Made by a program: the position numbers and the translations under genes. Source: Solenopsis invicta (taxonomy: Eukaryota; Arthropoda; Insecta; Hymenoptera; Formicidae). From it: a stretch of DNA of 64,000 nucleotides. Below are positions 9,940 through 22,046 of this stretch, piece by piece. Under the pieces are notes generated by a model that ran no database searches, was not told the DNA's origin, and saw only the letters and a program-made list of their open reading frames with translations. How positions within the stretch are numbered: position 1 is the first letter of the stretch; each line of letters begins with the position of its first letter. The stretch spans positions 9,470,875 to 9,534,874 of the forward strand of contig NC_052666.1 of the NCBI RefSeq assembly GCF_016802725.1. The letters run 5' to 3'.

Positions 9940-12900
9940 CTGCCTCGCCGGGTTCACCGTTATGCGAAGGGCCCCCCTCCTCTCACGACTGCGCGTCCCA
10001 ATGGCGGGGCCGGCAGCCGCTGGGGAGGAGGGTCGCCTCCTCTCTGTGTTAGCGCCGTCGCTCTCCTCTTCCACCCTAATTGTGGGAAGGGAGGGGGCGA
10101 CGGCAGCTGATCGCCCGCACCTCCGCCGCCTTTTGGCTGACGGGCCACTGCGGCCTGAGGGGCGCGGGGCGGGCCTTCTTCGTGGCGGCCGGGGGGGGGG
10201 AGCCAAGGTGGGTCATGGTCCCCGTCCCCGCCACCCCTGTCTCCGTTGTTTTCGCCGGGGGGCATGCGTCCCCCCGGCCTCCTCTTTCTGATGGTTTCAG
10301 CCTCCTCCTTCTGCCGCATTACTTGCTCGCAGAAGGAGGAGACCGTGACCTAAGCGCTCTCCCTGCGGACTATCTGGCTAATGATGGTCGGCAGGGAGAG
10401 ATCGTCGCCGATTTCTCTTCTTAGAACTCCGCGCAGCTCTTCCCACACTGGACAGTGTTCCAGCGTGTGCTGCGCGGAGTCCCTTTCGGTGTCGCAATGG
10501 TGGCACTGCGTCGTCGGCTCCTTCCTTATTCTGCACAGGTACTCACCAAAGCAGCCATGCCCGGTGAGCACCTGTGTCGTCCGGTAGGACAAGCCGCCCC
10601 AAGGGCGGCCCACCCATTCGTCCAAGTGGGGTAGGACGGCCTCCAAGATCCGAGATCCCGCCGCCGGCGGGTCATTGGCGAGACTCTCCCGCCAAGACCT
10701 CACGGCCCGCCGGCGAGCCCTTTCTCGCAATAGCGCGGCGACCCTGGGGGTAACTACTCCCCCCTGCAGGCGGACGATCTTAGCCCTGGCGTATGACCAT
10801 GCCAGGGCGTCGGCTGTGAATTCCGCCGGGGGGAGCCCCGCCAGTACTAAGGTCGCCGCGCTAGGGGCGGTGCGATAGGCGCGCACGATCCTCCGCGCCA
10901 GCCGCCGCTGCACGGCGTGCAGCACGTCTCTTATGCGGCGGCTGGCCAACGCCTCGCGAAACCAGACCGGAGCACCGTACAGGGCCCCGGCCATAGCCGC
11001 GTAGGCGTATGCGCGCCTCGCACCTACTCCCGGACCTCGGAGGTTGGGCATCAACCCCAGAAGGGCACCCGTCATTTTGCCCAACCGCTGGGCCAATTTG
11101 TCGAAGTGCTCGACAAAGGCCCAACGACTGCCCAATTGCAACCCCAGGTATTTGAGGGTTGCCCCCACTCGGACTTGGATGTTGTCCACCCGGACGAAGG
11201 CCCGGGGCGGTACCCGGGAAGAGCCATTATGGAAAAAAATGGCTTCCGTCTTCTTCGGGGCCACCCTCAAGCCCAGGCTCTTGATGGAGCCGACGACGCA
11301 GTTCACCGCCCAATTGCCCATGGCAATCGCCATCACCCAGGAGGCTCCCCGGGCTACCACGAACGTGTCGTCGGCGTAACCAACGATGTGGCAGCCAGGG
11401 GAGAGGGCCACACGGAGTACTTTGTCATATGCGGCGTTCCAAAGCAGGGGGCCCAGCACGGACCGCTGCGGGACGCCGCACGACATATCCCTCCGCTGCT
11501 GGAGTCCGGTTTTATCCCGGAACTCCAGCACCCTGTCCCGGAAGTAGTCCCGAACGATGGCGACGAGGTAGGGCGGCAGGCGAAAGTGTTCGCTAAGCGC
11601 CGCCACAACCTCGCCCCACGGGATGTTATTGAAGGCGTTGGCGATATCCAAGGATATCGCCAACGCCACCTCCCCATCCCCCGTGATGGATTCCGAGAGG
11701 GATCGGACTTGTCTGACAGCGTCGACAGTCGATCTCGCCTCTCAGAACCCGTATTGTGCGGGGACAATTCGGGACCATACCGGGACATATGCCGGATGAT
11801 GCGGTTGGCGATGATTCGCTCAAAGATCTTGCCCGCATCATCCAGCATACAAAGGGGCCTGTATGCGGAAGGACTCTCCGCTGGCTTGCCCTCCTTTTTG
11901 AGGAGGACAAGCCGGGCCCTCTTCCACCTCCTGGGGAAAGTTCCTTCCCGGAGGCACTTCGTGTACGTGACACGAAGTGCCTCCCCAATTATCGAAGACG
12001 CCCGGGCCCAGACCTTGGCGTATATTCCGTCTAGCCCGGGCGCCTTCGCCTTTCGTCCGTTGATACGGGCGAAGGCCGCGACCATCTCGTGTCTGGACAC
12101 CTCCAGCTCCTCGGTCCATCCTGGGGAAGGGCCGGTCTTCTCCGGAATGTCCCTCCCCCTGGTGGGGAACAAAATGTCCACCACCGTTCCGAGGAACTGG
12201 GGTCCAGCGTCTTCGAAACTGGAGGCGCCCACGGGCGAAGCCTTTTCGTCATTATTTTGTAAGGCCTCCCCCATGGGTCGCGGTCCAGCTCGGAGAGTAA
12301 ATCCTCCCAGGCCGCTGCCTTCGCCCGCGCTATAGCGGTCCTCAGAGCTTTCCTGGCTTCCTTGAGGACCGCCGCAGCGTCATTCAACTCTTCCTCCATG
12401 CCCCGCCGTTTGGCGCGCGTGTGTGCCCGCCTGGCGGCCACGGTAGCCCGCCTAAGTTCGGCGAGCTCCGCGGACCACCAGTAGGCGGCACGGCGCGCCA
12501 TTGGTCTGCTGCGGGGCATGGAGGCGTCGCATGCGCGCGACATCTTCTCGCATAGGCGCTCCGCCTCCTCCTCGGCTCCAAGGTCAGCTCCTCCCTCCGG
12601 CCAAGTGGAGGCGAGGAGACTGACCTCGAGGGCTTCGAGGTCGAGTTTCTTCAGTACCCATCGATTTCCGTCCCGGGTGCGGCGGCGTTGCTCTCGCACC
12701 TCCGTGGGGGGGAGGGGGAGACCAGCTCCATGGAGATAAGTCTATGGTCAGACAACTCTCCGAGGGAGCCGGTCTCCACTGTCCATCCTCGGACCCTGTT
12801 AAGGGCCCCGGGGGAGGCCCATGTCACGTCGACAATGGACTCCCCCCCGGCCCCCACGTAGGTGCTGACCCGGCCCCGGTTCAAGAGGACCAGGCCGAGC

Positions 12901-13398
12901 ACCGCCGCAAAGTCCAGAGCAAGGCGGCCTCTGACGTCGGTGCGGGGAGAGCCCCAGGCCACAGCGTGGGCATTGAGGTCTCCCCCCACAACGACGGGCC
13001 TTGGAGAGCGACTGAGTATGTCGCTTTCCATGCCATCCAGGGTCGCCTCGTACTCCCCCCTGTTTAGACTAGGGGGGAGATAGCATCCCAGGACATCGAT
13101 GGTCCATACTCGACCATGACAAAGCCCTCGCCAGCCGATATCGGAATCATCGGCGGAGCGCCCGGCACGTAATGGCTGACCATCGCCACCCTCCCCGAGA
13201 GATCTCCAACCCAGTTGAAGTTGCCCTCGGGTATCCTATATGGATCGGCGACGATGGCCAGCCCGCCACCCCCCTCCGCCAGGCACTGCGCAAGCATATC
13301 CTGCGCAGCCCTGGCGTGGTTGAGGTTGGCCTGGAGGAGCCTACGGGGCATTGTTGTCTTGCTCCCGAGGCTCCTCCACCTCCCTCATCTCTACGCAC
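9940..13398 (-). pseudogene. R1-M ORF2: endonuclease/reverse transcriptase
   Basis: ORF2 nicks target DNA and reverse-transcribes element RNA from the nick. Domains seen in order on the minus strand are: an AP-type endonuclease (about 13,350-12,720: LLQANLNHARAAQD, VVVGGDLNAHAVAWGS, SIVDVTWAS, LSDHRLI); an RT (about 12,100-11,000: RKAKAPGLDGIYAKVWARA, YRPLCMLDDAGKIFERIIA, ISLDIANAFNNIPW, GYADDTFVVA with the catalytic YADD); a Cys/His tail (CHHCDTERDSAQHTLEHCP); and a basic extension. Pieces fall in at least four frame changes, and the usually conserved PQGS reads PQRS, so it is dead. X sits between ORF1 and ORF2. Confidence 0.88.
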
Positions 13399-13474
13399 CT
13401 GAGTGCGTCCTCTGCGTTTTCTGGTCTCCTCTCCCTTTGCGGGAGAGGAGCCTCTGCCTCGGGGGGGGGGGATG

Positions 13475-14804
13475 TGACCGGACGAACGAATGTTAAATTC
13501 TGAGTTTTCACTTTTCAGGTTATTTCACCTACCTTTAAGATGAATCCTGCGTGAATTTCACGGTCGCCAGATAATTTGACCCTGTAATTACCAAGGTGGG
13601 ATATGTAATTGTCCTTTCTTTCTGTTTCAGGAATCCTCGTACGTGATTGGCCAGGCTCGTCATTCCTGTCAACGGTCGTCGTGGGATTGATTACGCCGCT
13701 GCGTAATGTTCGTCGGTACACAGCTAAGTTTATTATTTCGATTGCGTGCACTGAGTTTAATGTTTATGCACTTCTGTTTTAGGTAGTGACGTGGGAACGG
13801 GACTTGTCAATGTCGGTTGCGCAAATCACTTATGCCGATTCACATAAAGTAACCTTTATTGCACACACATGATAATAAAGAAAATAAAAGTACAATTGGT
13901 CCCTAGTCACTATTATTACTGTTCTTAACGAATGATGTTATCGTTCGCGTCGCGCGCGAGATGATGCAATATTACATCATACTACGTATGCCCGGTGGCA
14001 TAGGTCCGCCTCTGAGCTCGGTCTGTAACCGACTGACTCTTAATATGGCGACGCTTGGCTTCTCTCGCCGAGGCCCCTATTTTCGGACGCCGCCATGTAT
14101 CACTCCGCCAAGATGGCGGTACCACAACAGCGCGCGAACTTGCTGTTCAAATTTGTGGCTAGTTTGTAATTCATACATATTTGATATTGAATAATTAAAA
14201 TGAATAGAATTATTATATTTAATGGTTGGTTATATTTTGTATTACACATTAAGTTTAACCTAAATTGTTAAAAACTTGTTTGTATGCAAAGGGTGTGGAT
14301 TATATCACATTGCTTAATTCTATGTTTGTAACAATGGTAAAAAAATATTAAAAGAATAATTAATCCGGGAATAAGGCAAAATGATAGAATAGAATGATAT
14401 AATACAGCGAAAATAACATAAAAGAAAATTGACATGACATAACCTAGCGTTCGCAATGTGTTGTGGTATGTCGCCCTGTATCTATCATGTTGTCTGCTTC
14501 CTTATCTAGTTCCCGGGCTGTGAATCTGCGCTGTCATCTGGAATCTCTATGTTTGCGGAGGCCGGCGTATCTTTGGTCTCCGCAGTCGGATTTTCCGGCG
14601 CCTCGCTGTGTTGATCCACGTTGTGGGTTGGTGATGCGTCCATTGATTGTCCCTTGCTCGGCTCGCCGCTGCCCGCGGTGTTGTCCGGTGGCGTTTCCCT
14701 TGTTCCGGGGTCCATATTTTGTTCGGAGGGTATTCTTACGGGGGGCTCGTCTTCCCATGGGAGTCTCCGTAGTGCAACCACGGGATAATTTTTCCGCGGT
14801 TGCA
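13475..14804 (-). repeat. X repeat, copy X_M (1,330 bp)
   Basis: This uninterrupted copy of the X family has minus-strand ends TGCAACCGCGG...CGGTCA, i.e. TG...CA. Internal landmarks are the terminal hairpin (TGCAACCGCGG pairing with CCCGTGGTTGCA), an AT-rich middle (14,200-14,460), two palindromes (13,961-13,980 and 13,988-14,001) and a minus-strand AATAAA (13,855-13,860) about 380 bp before the end. The flanks are GGGATG and GGGGGC; only GGG is shared, so a 6 bp TSD is not proven. The layout (TG...CA, poly(A) signal, no coding capacity of its own) fits a solo LTR. The upstream R1 ORF1 reads into it for about 100 codons. Confidence 0.65.
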
Positions 14805-16519
14805 GGGGGCAGTCTGGCGTTGATGTCGACCCCGCCTCTCGGCGGCCCCCGGCGCTCGGGGATGCTTTTTGGGGCTTATTAGCCAGGCACCCCTTTGCGC
14901 CGATCCGATGGTCGGCGGGCTTGTCCGCATCTTTGCAGACCGGGCAGCCCGCCTTTTCCTTACAGGCATTGGCCAAATGGCCAATGCCTCCACATCTATA
15001 GCAGCAGCCGGATCTGTCGATCCGGCTGCTGCATTTGGTCTGGACGTGGCCCGTGGCCAGGCACCTATGGCACTGCAATCCCCGCGAAGGGAGCAGTGCC
15101 GCTCGGCAGCTCGACCAGCCCACACTTATTCGGGGGGCGGCCAAGACTGCCTTGCTCGCCTTCGCAGGGCAGCGCACCCAGCAGGTGCCCAGCCCGTTGG
15201 GAGCCATGCGGATTTCCCCCACTTTGAGATCATGGGGGGAGCATTCTCCGATGGCTCCCAGGACCTCGGCCACCTCACTGGAGGTGACCGAGTCGTCCAG
15301 GCCGGTCAAGCGTAGCTCGACCGTCTTGCACGGTCGAGCTACCCTGACGTCATCCCGTCCGCTTAGGGCCGCCCTGATACCTTCGGCCAGAGCGTCGGCT
15401 TTGGTGCCGTTGTCTGTGCCCCTGACCACCAGTATCAGGGCACCTGTTATGGCCCTGCGGGGATGCAGGTCCTCAATCCCGAGGGTAGAGAGGTTAACTT
15501 TCTCCCTCGCGGTCTTGAAGACCTGCGCATATGCTCCCGGGTCAGCGCAGGTGACCGTTACAGCCGCCGTGGTCGGCGGCCTAATTTTAGTCACCTTTGC
15601 CGGACCCTGGGAGCTGACTCCGCCCGGGGTTTTCCCCCCAGCTCCTGCTTGGCCTCCCTCACGCCCACTCCTCTTCTTCTTTTTTCCCGAGGAGGAAGAA
15701 GTTTGCTGAGGGGGGTTTCTCTGAGTGAGGGGGGGGGGGGAGGACCCTTAATGGCCTACTGGCTGGGACATTTGTCTTTGCCACCACGTCAGTGGCTTTG
15801 GCGGCCTTCCTTTTAGTCTTTTTTGAGACCACCTCTGTCCATAACTGGAGTATGGAGAAGGAGGTGGTCTCCTTGCCCGCTGCGGGTTTTGTCGCCGCAG
15901 CGGCTACTTGGCCCGCTCCTTTACTTGGAGGGGCAGCCCGGCTCTGGTTGGCAGGCCTGCCCCCGATGGGGGCTACTATTCTGGGCCTCTCCACGACCTT
16001 GCTGGTCGGGAGGAGCCCCATCTCCGAGAGGACGGCCGGCAGAATCCTACTGAGGACCTCCCGAAGGCCGTCCTCCGTTATCTCCTTCCTCTTCCCCTTC
16101 TCCCTCCCACCCGTCCGCCCCGTCGTCTTCAAGGGACGCGAGGGCGGGGGAAGGGGAGGGAAGGAGGGGGGAAGAGCGGGAGCCACCCTCACGTCCGCCA
16201 CATTGGACAGGGGGTTCATCTGTTTGCGAACCCCCTTTAGAGGCGGACGGAAGTAAGGCTTCTTGAGCACCTCCATGCTTACGATCACCGGTTCCTTCTT
16301 GCGTTGAACTAAAAAGTTCAAGCCCCCGGCCCCAGTGCTGGGACGTCTCTTGTACACGGTGGCGTCCCTCCCCTCAGCGGGGGAGACGTCACCCTTGAGG
16401 TCCGGTAGAGATGAAGCAGACTTCATTCCTCCCGAGCTACCCGGCGAGCGAGAGCTCGTCTCTGCGTCACCCCTGGAAAGGGTGACCTTCAGCACTTTTT
16501 TGATATTTAATGCAGTCAT
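14805..16519 (-). pseudogene. R1-M ORF1 (gag)
   Basis: The start is taken at the ATG at 16,519 (MTALNIKKVLKV), in the same position relative to the 5' UTR as the ATG at 58,487 in R1-D. The first frame carries PYFRPPLKGVRKQMNPLS, homologous to IFAPPLRGVQRQLNPLS in R1-P, and ends at 15,659 after a poly-Lys/Glu stretch. A frameshift there leads to the second frame with the conserved VTCADPGAYAQVF...LRLTGLDDSV...GTCWVRCPA block and three zinc knuckles (CHRCLATGHVQTKC, CYRCGGIGHLANAC, CPVCKDADKPADH). A central block present in R1-P is missing. The second frame runs on into X_M to a stop at 14,506, making a chimeric tail. Confidence 0.85.
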
Positions 16520-16599
16520 AATTAGAAGAATCCCACTCCCCGTGACGGCTGCACCGAGCGGCGTATCTCCCACTCCGCCCCAATACGTGTATTGAGGAG

Positions 16600-17679
16600 G
16601 AGCGCCCCGGGCACTCCCGGGGGGTCGGCTTATGGCGCGGGCACCGAAAATGTAACATCCGGTGCACTGGCCTCCAGCCCCCTACACACCTATACGGAGG
16701 AGCCATCTAGGGCTCGCCCCGTATGGGCTTTCAGGGGTCCCCCGCCTCCGACAGCGGGGGCATCGTCACGGGTGGCGCCACCCAGGGGGCCCCACGGACG
16801 GGTCGGGTAACGGAAGCGACGCCCCTTCTGCACCCTAACCGCCGTGGCGACCAGCACGTCCACCCAGGGTAAAATAATCCCCTGGGGGGACAGGACTCCA
16901 GCCCGGCACCCGCTTCGGAAGGAACGCCGTCGCGGAATGCCGGGCCAGCCAACACCGTACCGGGCCCCGCCACGGAATATTTCCGAGCGGCCCCAGGGCC
17001 AGTCCAGCCCGTGACCTCGGGGAGGGTTTCCCAAGAGGAACGCGCTGGACCGTCCTCCACCGCTCCGACCCTGCCCCGGAATAAGTCCGGGCGGCCCAGA
17101 GACGGCCCAGCCCACTGGGTCCGGTTGACACCGGGGTCCCAGCGGCCCGTCTCGTCCAGATGGGGGCAGCGAGGGGCTCCGTTCCGGGACAAGCCCCTTC
17201 ACAGAAACTCCTCGCCGCTGTCCACACACGCCCTCGGCCCTGCCTCGGAATAGTCCGAGCGGCCCGAGGGCCGCCCCGACCCGATGCATCGGGGAGAGTT
17301 TCCCACGATGCACGCGCCGGGACACCCCCGCCGCTCCGGCCCTGCCCTGGAATACGTCCAGGCGGCTCGGAGACGGCCCAGCCCGGCGGGTTCGGTAACA
17401 CCGAGGTCCCACCGGCCCGTCCTACCCTTGAGGAGCAAGCTCTCCCCGTGCCAGGACGCGAGCCGTGAAAACGACACCGTCCCCAGACGCAGGGATCACC
17501 AGCCCCTCCTTCTCTCGTGCCCGCCGCGCCAAGACGCTTTGGGCACTGCAACTGCCTTCTGGAGGAAGGCAGATGCCTTCCCGGTGACCTCTTAGACCCT
17601 CCATCTCTTCTCGCCCGAAGGCGACTCGAGGAAGAGGGCAGCCGCCTCACCACGTCAAGTTGGGTCACCATCGAGGAGG
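16600..17679 (-). promoter_or_regulatory. R1-M 5' UTR
   Basis: This GC-rich leader is homologous to 7,432-8,560 and carries the same repeated GGGCCG...TTCCG units in the opposite orientation. It starts CCTCCTCGATGGTGACCC directly next to the TSD, which fixes the 5' end of the family. Long open frames across it are compositional and show no protein homology. Confidence 0.6.
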
Positions 17680-17692
17680 GTAACAAATGGCC

Positions 17693-19817
17693 TGTCGATG
17701 CTCGCTAAATCTGTCGAGCGATCGACCAATATCCAGGGCCCAACCAGGCGCGACTTTTGGAGGGCCTTTACAAAACTCTCCGCTGGTCTCGCCTCTATAA
17801 TAGGCCGGAAGGAGGGCGAATACACGCCAACGACTGGAGGTGATCAATCCTCCCTGGAAAAGGCCAGGGCGGAATGGCAGGCGGAAAAAAGGAGGCTCGA
17901 GGGGGACGTAGAAACGCTCAAGGCCAAAAACGTCCTCCTCGAGCTCCAGATGGGCGCTGGCGGAGCCGGTGGCACGAAACAATTGCCCCCCAGGACCTAT
18001 GCTGCTCCCCCGAGCCACGCCGGGACCGAGGATGACGGAAGCGCCATCTCTGTCGGTTTTGAATGGTCGGGGGATATGGGCTGGACTGACTCCCACAATC
18101 AAATTATTGACGTGGAGATGGAGGCAACCCATCGCAACCTGCCAGATACCAAAGAATTTCCCCTTCTGGGACCAACGCCCAGAGGGAGGAAGAAGAAAAA
18201 GAGTAAGAAGAAGTGGAGGCCAACTCTTGAAGAGTTGTACCTCCCCATCTTTGCGCCGCCGCTCAGAGGGGTTCAGCGGCAGCTGAACCCTCTCTCAAGC
18301 GCGGCAAATAAGATCGTGGCGCCGCCTCCTGCCCCCGGGGGGCCTCAGAATAAAAATGTTAGTAAGGCACCCTCTCCGGCCGGGACGGTCGATGAGGATG
18401 GCACAATAGAGGGAAGGGTACAGGCCATTTTGGCTAGAATCCTTCCCCTCATCCTGAAGAAACTAGGAGCTATCCCAGGAAACCGTCCCGTGACCAGAGG
18501 ACGCTCGACCCCCGTTACCCCCGTGAGTGCGGCCGACGTCAGAGGAGGAAGCGGAGCTCAAACTCGGAAGGACCCTGACAGGCCCTCCAGCATGATGCCG
18601 CCTCCTCCCCCCCCCCTCCATTAACCGCCTCTGCCCGCAGCGTAACGGGTACGACGGGCCCCCTGAAAAAGCTATGGAACGTGGTTCTCTCCAGGGTGGC
18701 CAAAAAAAGGCGGCAAAGAAGCCGCCGCGAAGCGCGATAATACTACCGCGACTAACAAGAGGCCTGCCCCCATCCCCACCGCTCCCTAGTCTCTTGGGAG
18801 GAGGAAAGGTGCTAACCCTCCTTCTCCACAGGGAGGGAACAGGGGAAACCCCCCGGGAAAAGGACAAAAGCCTCCGGGGAAGAAAGAAACAAAGGCGACA
18901 AAAATAAAGTCGCCAAACACTGCCGCGCTCGCAGTCACGTGCGCCGATAACACCGCATATGCGGAGGTGATTAGGATGGCGAGGGAGAAGATAGATATTG
19001 GCTCCCTCGGCATCAAAGAGATGCGTCCCTGTAGAGCCATCACTGGAGTCCTCTTGTTTGAAGTCAGAAGCAAGGGCAACAGCGTTAAAGCTGACGCCCT
19101 CGTCGGAAAACTCAGGGAGGTAATGGTCCTGCGAGGTGATGTAAAGGTGTTTTGTCCACCAAAACGGTCGAGATGCAAATCACCGGGCTAGATGACTCGG
19201 TCACTTCTTAAGAGGTGGCCGGGTTGGGAGGATGCTCCCCCTCGGACATAAAAACTGGGGGAATCCGCATGGCTCCCAGCGGGCTAGGCACATGCTGGCT
19301 GCGATGCTCCGCGGCCGTCGGGAGAAAGGTCTTGACCACCCCACGTATAGTAGTGGGATGGTCTAGCTGCAGGGCCGCACTGCTTTCCCCGCGGGGCTTG
19401 CAATGCTACAAGTGCCTGGCCACCGGCCACGAGCAAAGCAAGTGCAGCAGCCAGATCAACAGATCTACCTGCTGCTGTAGGTTTGGAGCCATTGGCCACC
19501 AGGCCAATGCCTGCCAAGAGAAGGTGGGCTGCACTATTTGTAAAGACAAGGGACAGCTCGCCGACCATAGGAGTGAAGGAAAGGGGTGCCTTCTCAACAA
19601 AAAAGAGAAGGCACCCACTAGCGGTAAATCTGCTGTCAATAAACGGCAACAACAGCCGCAAAAGCAGTTGAAACCCAATCAGAGGGCCGCTAGAACAGGC
19701 GGAATAAATAAACCCCCCGGTAAGGCGGCCCCAAGAAATACGGGAGAGAAGGGAAAAATGCCTACCAATGGCAACGCCCCAAAGACAGGGGGGATTCCTA
19801 AAAAGATGAGGGCCTGA
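17693..19817 (+). pseudogene. R1-P ORF1, remainder (coiled coil, conserved core, zinc knuckles)
   Basis: This continues the N-terminal part at 8,600-9,394 after the R1-M insertion. Seen in order: a charged helix likely to form a coiled coil (EKARAEWQAEKRRLEGDVET, about 17,860-17,920); FAPPLRGVQRQLNPLSSAAN; EGRVQAILARILP; then, past stops at 18,624-18,960, TCADNTAYAEVIRMAREKID; and finally AGLGGCSPSDIKTGGIRMAP with knuckles CYKCLATGHEQSKC and CCCRFGAIGHQANAC (second Cys replaced by Phe-flanked text) and CTICKDKGQLADH. It ends PKKMRA. Frameshifts near 18,630, 18,900 and 19,190 inactivate it. Confidence 0.82.
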
Positions 19818-19964
19818 TAGAGGTCACGATGACTTCAGACCCCGTCCTAGAAGCGGAAAATCCCCCCCCCCCCCAACACCTACAAAAGGAGAAGAGAAAG
19901 GGAAAGGAGGAAAGCGCCAAAACGCCAATGGAGGTAGAGGTGGAGGAACCTCACAGGCTAGAAA

Positions 19965-20408
19965 ATGCCCCCTAGGCTCCTCCAGACCAACCTCAATCAC
20001 GCCAGGGCTGCGCAAGATATGCTTGTGCAGTGGCTGGCGGAGGGGGTGGCGGGCTGGCCATCGTCGCCGATTCCTACAGGATCCCCGAGGGTGACCCTAA
20101 TTGGGTCAGCAACACCTCGAGGAGGGTGGCGATGGTCAGCCGACACGTACCGGGCACTCTGCCGATGATTCCGATATCGGCAGGTGAGGGCTTCGATATG
20201 GTCGAGTATGGACCCATCGACGTCCTGGGTTGCTACCTCCCCCCTAGCCTAAATAAGGGGGAGTACGAGGCGGCACTGGATGGCATGGAGAGCGACATTC
20301 TGAGTCGCTCTCCCAGGCCAGTCGTTGTGGGGGGAGACTTCAATGCCCACGCTGAGGCTTGGGATTTCCCTCGCACCGACACCAGGGGCCGCCTGGCCCA
20401 GGACTTCG
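19965..20408 (+). pseudogene. R1-P ORF2, endonuclease part 1
   Basis: This is the start of the ORF2 endonuclease domain: RLLQTNLNHARAAQDMLVQW, then after a frameshift AIVADSYRIPEGDPNWV, GEGFDMVEYGPIDVLGCYLP, ESDILSRSPRPVVVGGDFNA and HAEAWDFPRTD. The Asp/Asn/His pattern of AP-type nucleases is visible. The reading stops at the Transib terminus (20,414) and resumes at 25,520 within the same motif (QDFAA / GLGLVLLN). Confidence 0.82.
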
Positions 20409-20413
20409 CGGCG

Positions 20414-20448
20414 CACAGTGGGACCAAATCGATTCTAGCCGGCCAAAA
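20414..20448 (+). repeat. Transib left terminal inverted repeat
   Basis: It opens with CACAGTG, identical to the consensus heptamer of vertebrate V(D)J recombination signals, followed by GGACCAAATCGATT. It is identical over 35 bp to the reverse complement of 25,480-25,514. Confidence 0.92.
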
Positions 20449-22046
20449 TTCTGAACTTCACAGAATATTTATATCTTATAATTATATTTACGATGGAATG
20501 CCTCAAATATATTTTCACATATGCTCAGTTAGATTTTACTTTTGATTTTTAATATTTATATGATAAAATATCAAAAACAATAATATAATATGAATAAACA
20601 ATATATAATGTGAATAAGAATGAAATATAATATTCACATAGATTTTTCTTCCCATTAGCATTACCCAGGGCTAACGACAAGGACGTTGGAAGACATGTAG
20701 CCCCATTTTTGTTGGTTTCTTTTTGTAGTTTTTATGTTTATGTTTTTTTGGGGTGTTTTTTATTTTTTATTATGTTAAACTGATATATTTATATGTTGAT
20801 TATTATATTTTGCTCGTTTTTAAGTTATATTACAGATATTTTTGAAGTTTTATTCAGTTTTAATTTTTATCATCATCAATCGTTATCATCATCATCATCA
20901 TCATTAGATTCGTTTTCACGATTAATGATATCAGGTTTTATCAGTAGGCTTAAAACTTCAGCAGAAATAATTGTACGTTTTTTTGGAAAGAGTCGTCTGA
21001 GAGATGTGATGTAAGGATCAAAGGAAACAAGCAATCTTTTAAACAAATCCTCATTCGTTGCTACTCGCGAACATTTTCGTGTACTGCTCTCTAAAGTTTC
21101 GACAATCTTTATTTCTAGCCTCTTGAGCTTCTTCAGATAAAAGCCCAAGTGGCAGAATCGCTGTTGATACGATCATCTCACCATGATCTAATAATTTATG
21201 TACGGTTGGAGGCATTGGATACCAATTATAAATCTTTCTGTACAGATCTGCAGTTTCTTTGCAATATTTGCCAAATTTAATAGAATCGATTTCAAAACCG
21301 GAAGAAATAACTTTCAACAAAGTGGAAAATCGAACGATAAGATCTTCGTCAACTCCAGTAATTTGACTGGACACTGTTGGATCTTGAAAGAATCTACGAA
21401 CAGTGTTACCGTCATTCGTATTTCCACTCCCTTGCTTTGGAATATCAACAATTAATCCCAATCGCTGCCGGAGCTGATTTTGAATGAAATTTTTTCGTTT
21501 CTCAAATTCTATTTTATCATTTCCCGTAATGCGCCATTTTTTCAGAGTGATTCTATATGCAATATGAATCAGACACTCGAAACATCGTATCAAGCAATAA
21601 AGTGGAGAGATACCAAATGATAGAGCAGATTCATCTACATGATGATTGGATACATCAAACTGTTTCAGATCTTTGATTGTTGCTTTGCAAATGTAACATG
21701 TCATGCTGGAGGTGTCCTTCAACGCGTTCCACACTTTTCCGTCAGCCATGGTCAATACCATTTTGAAATTCACCATTATTTCAAATGGTTCTTCCAACTT
21801 CAACGGAAACAATTGTTCTATTTGTGAAGTTACATATTCTTCTTCAGTTTTAATAACAGCCACAGTTTCTTTCAGAAACTGAAAACGCAAAGGCCTGCAA
21901 TATCTTACTGAAGATGAACGAGGATTGCTCCACAATACGGACATGTTCCCATTTAGAGATGCGTATCTAAGTTGCAATGGAACGATCCACGTAGCGAAAA
22001 GATTGCGATTTGAAACTTCCAAACCGGAAGAAGTGTTTTGCTTATA

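Larger units (their letters stand above)
9408..17679 (-). mobile_element. R1-M: near full-length R1-clade retrotransposon inside R1-P ORF1
   Basis: The insertion is defined by a 13 bp TSD GTAACAAATGGCC (9,395-9,407 and 17,680-17,692) and an 8 bp poly(A), seen as poly-T at 9,408-9,415. On the minus strand it runs 5' UTR (17,679 to about 16,600), ORF1, an X repeat (13,475-14,804), ORF2 and 3' UTR. Removing X leaves 6.9 kb. Its ORF1 is shorter than that of R1-P because a central block is missing. The ORF2 start and 5' UTR start match R1-P, so both belong to one family. Multiple frameshifts make it inactive. Confidence 0.9.

Noticed and set aside
10917..12335. 472-codon open frame on the plus strand
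   Set aside because: Antisense shadow of the R1-M reverse transcriptase, whose YADD and other motifs are on the minus strand.
15640..15700. Possible programmed frameshift in R1 ORF1 at the A-rich stretch
   Set aside because: A frame change occurs at a similar place in R1-M and in the gag-only element (33,158), but the shifts are in opposite directions (+1 and -1) and R1-P has stops elsewhere, so mutation is the simpler reading.
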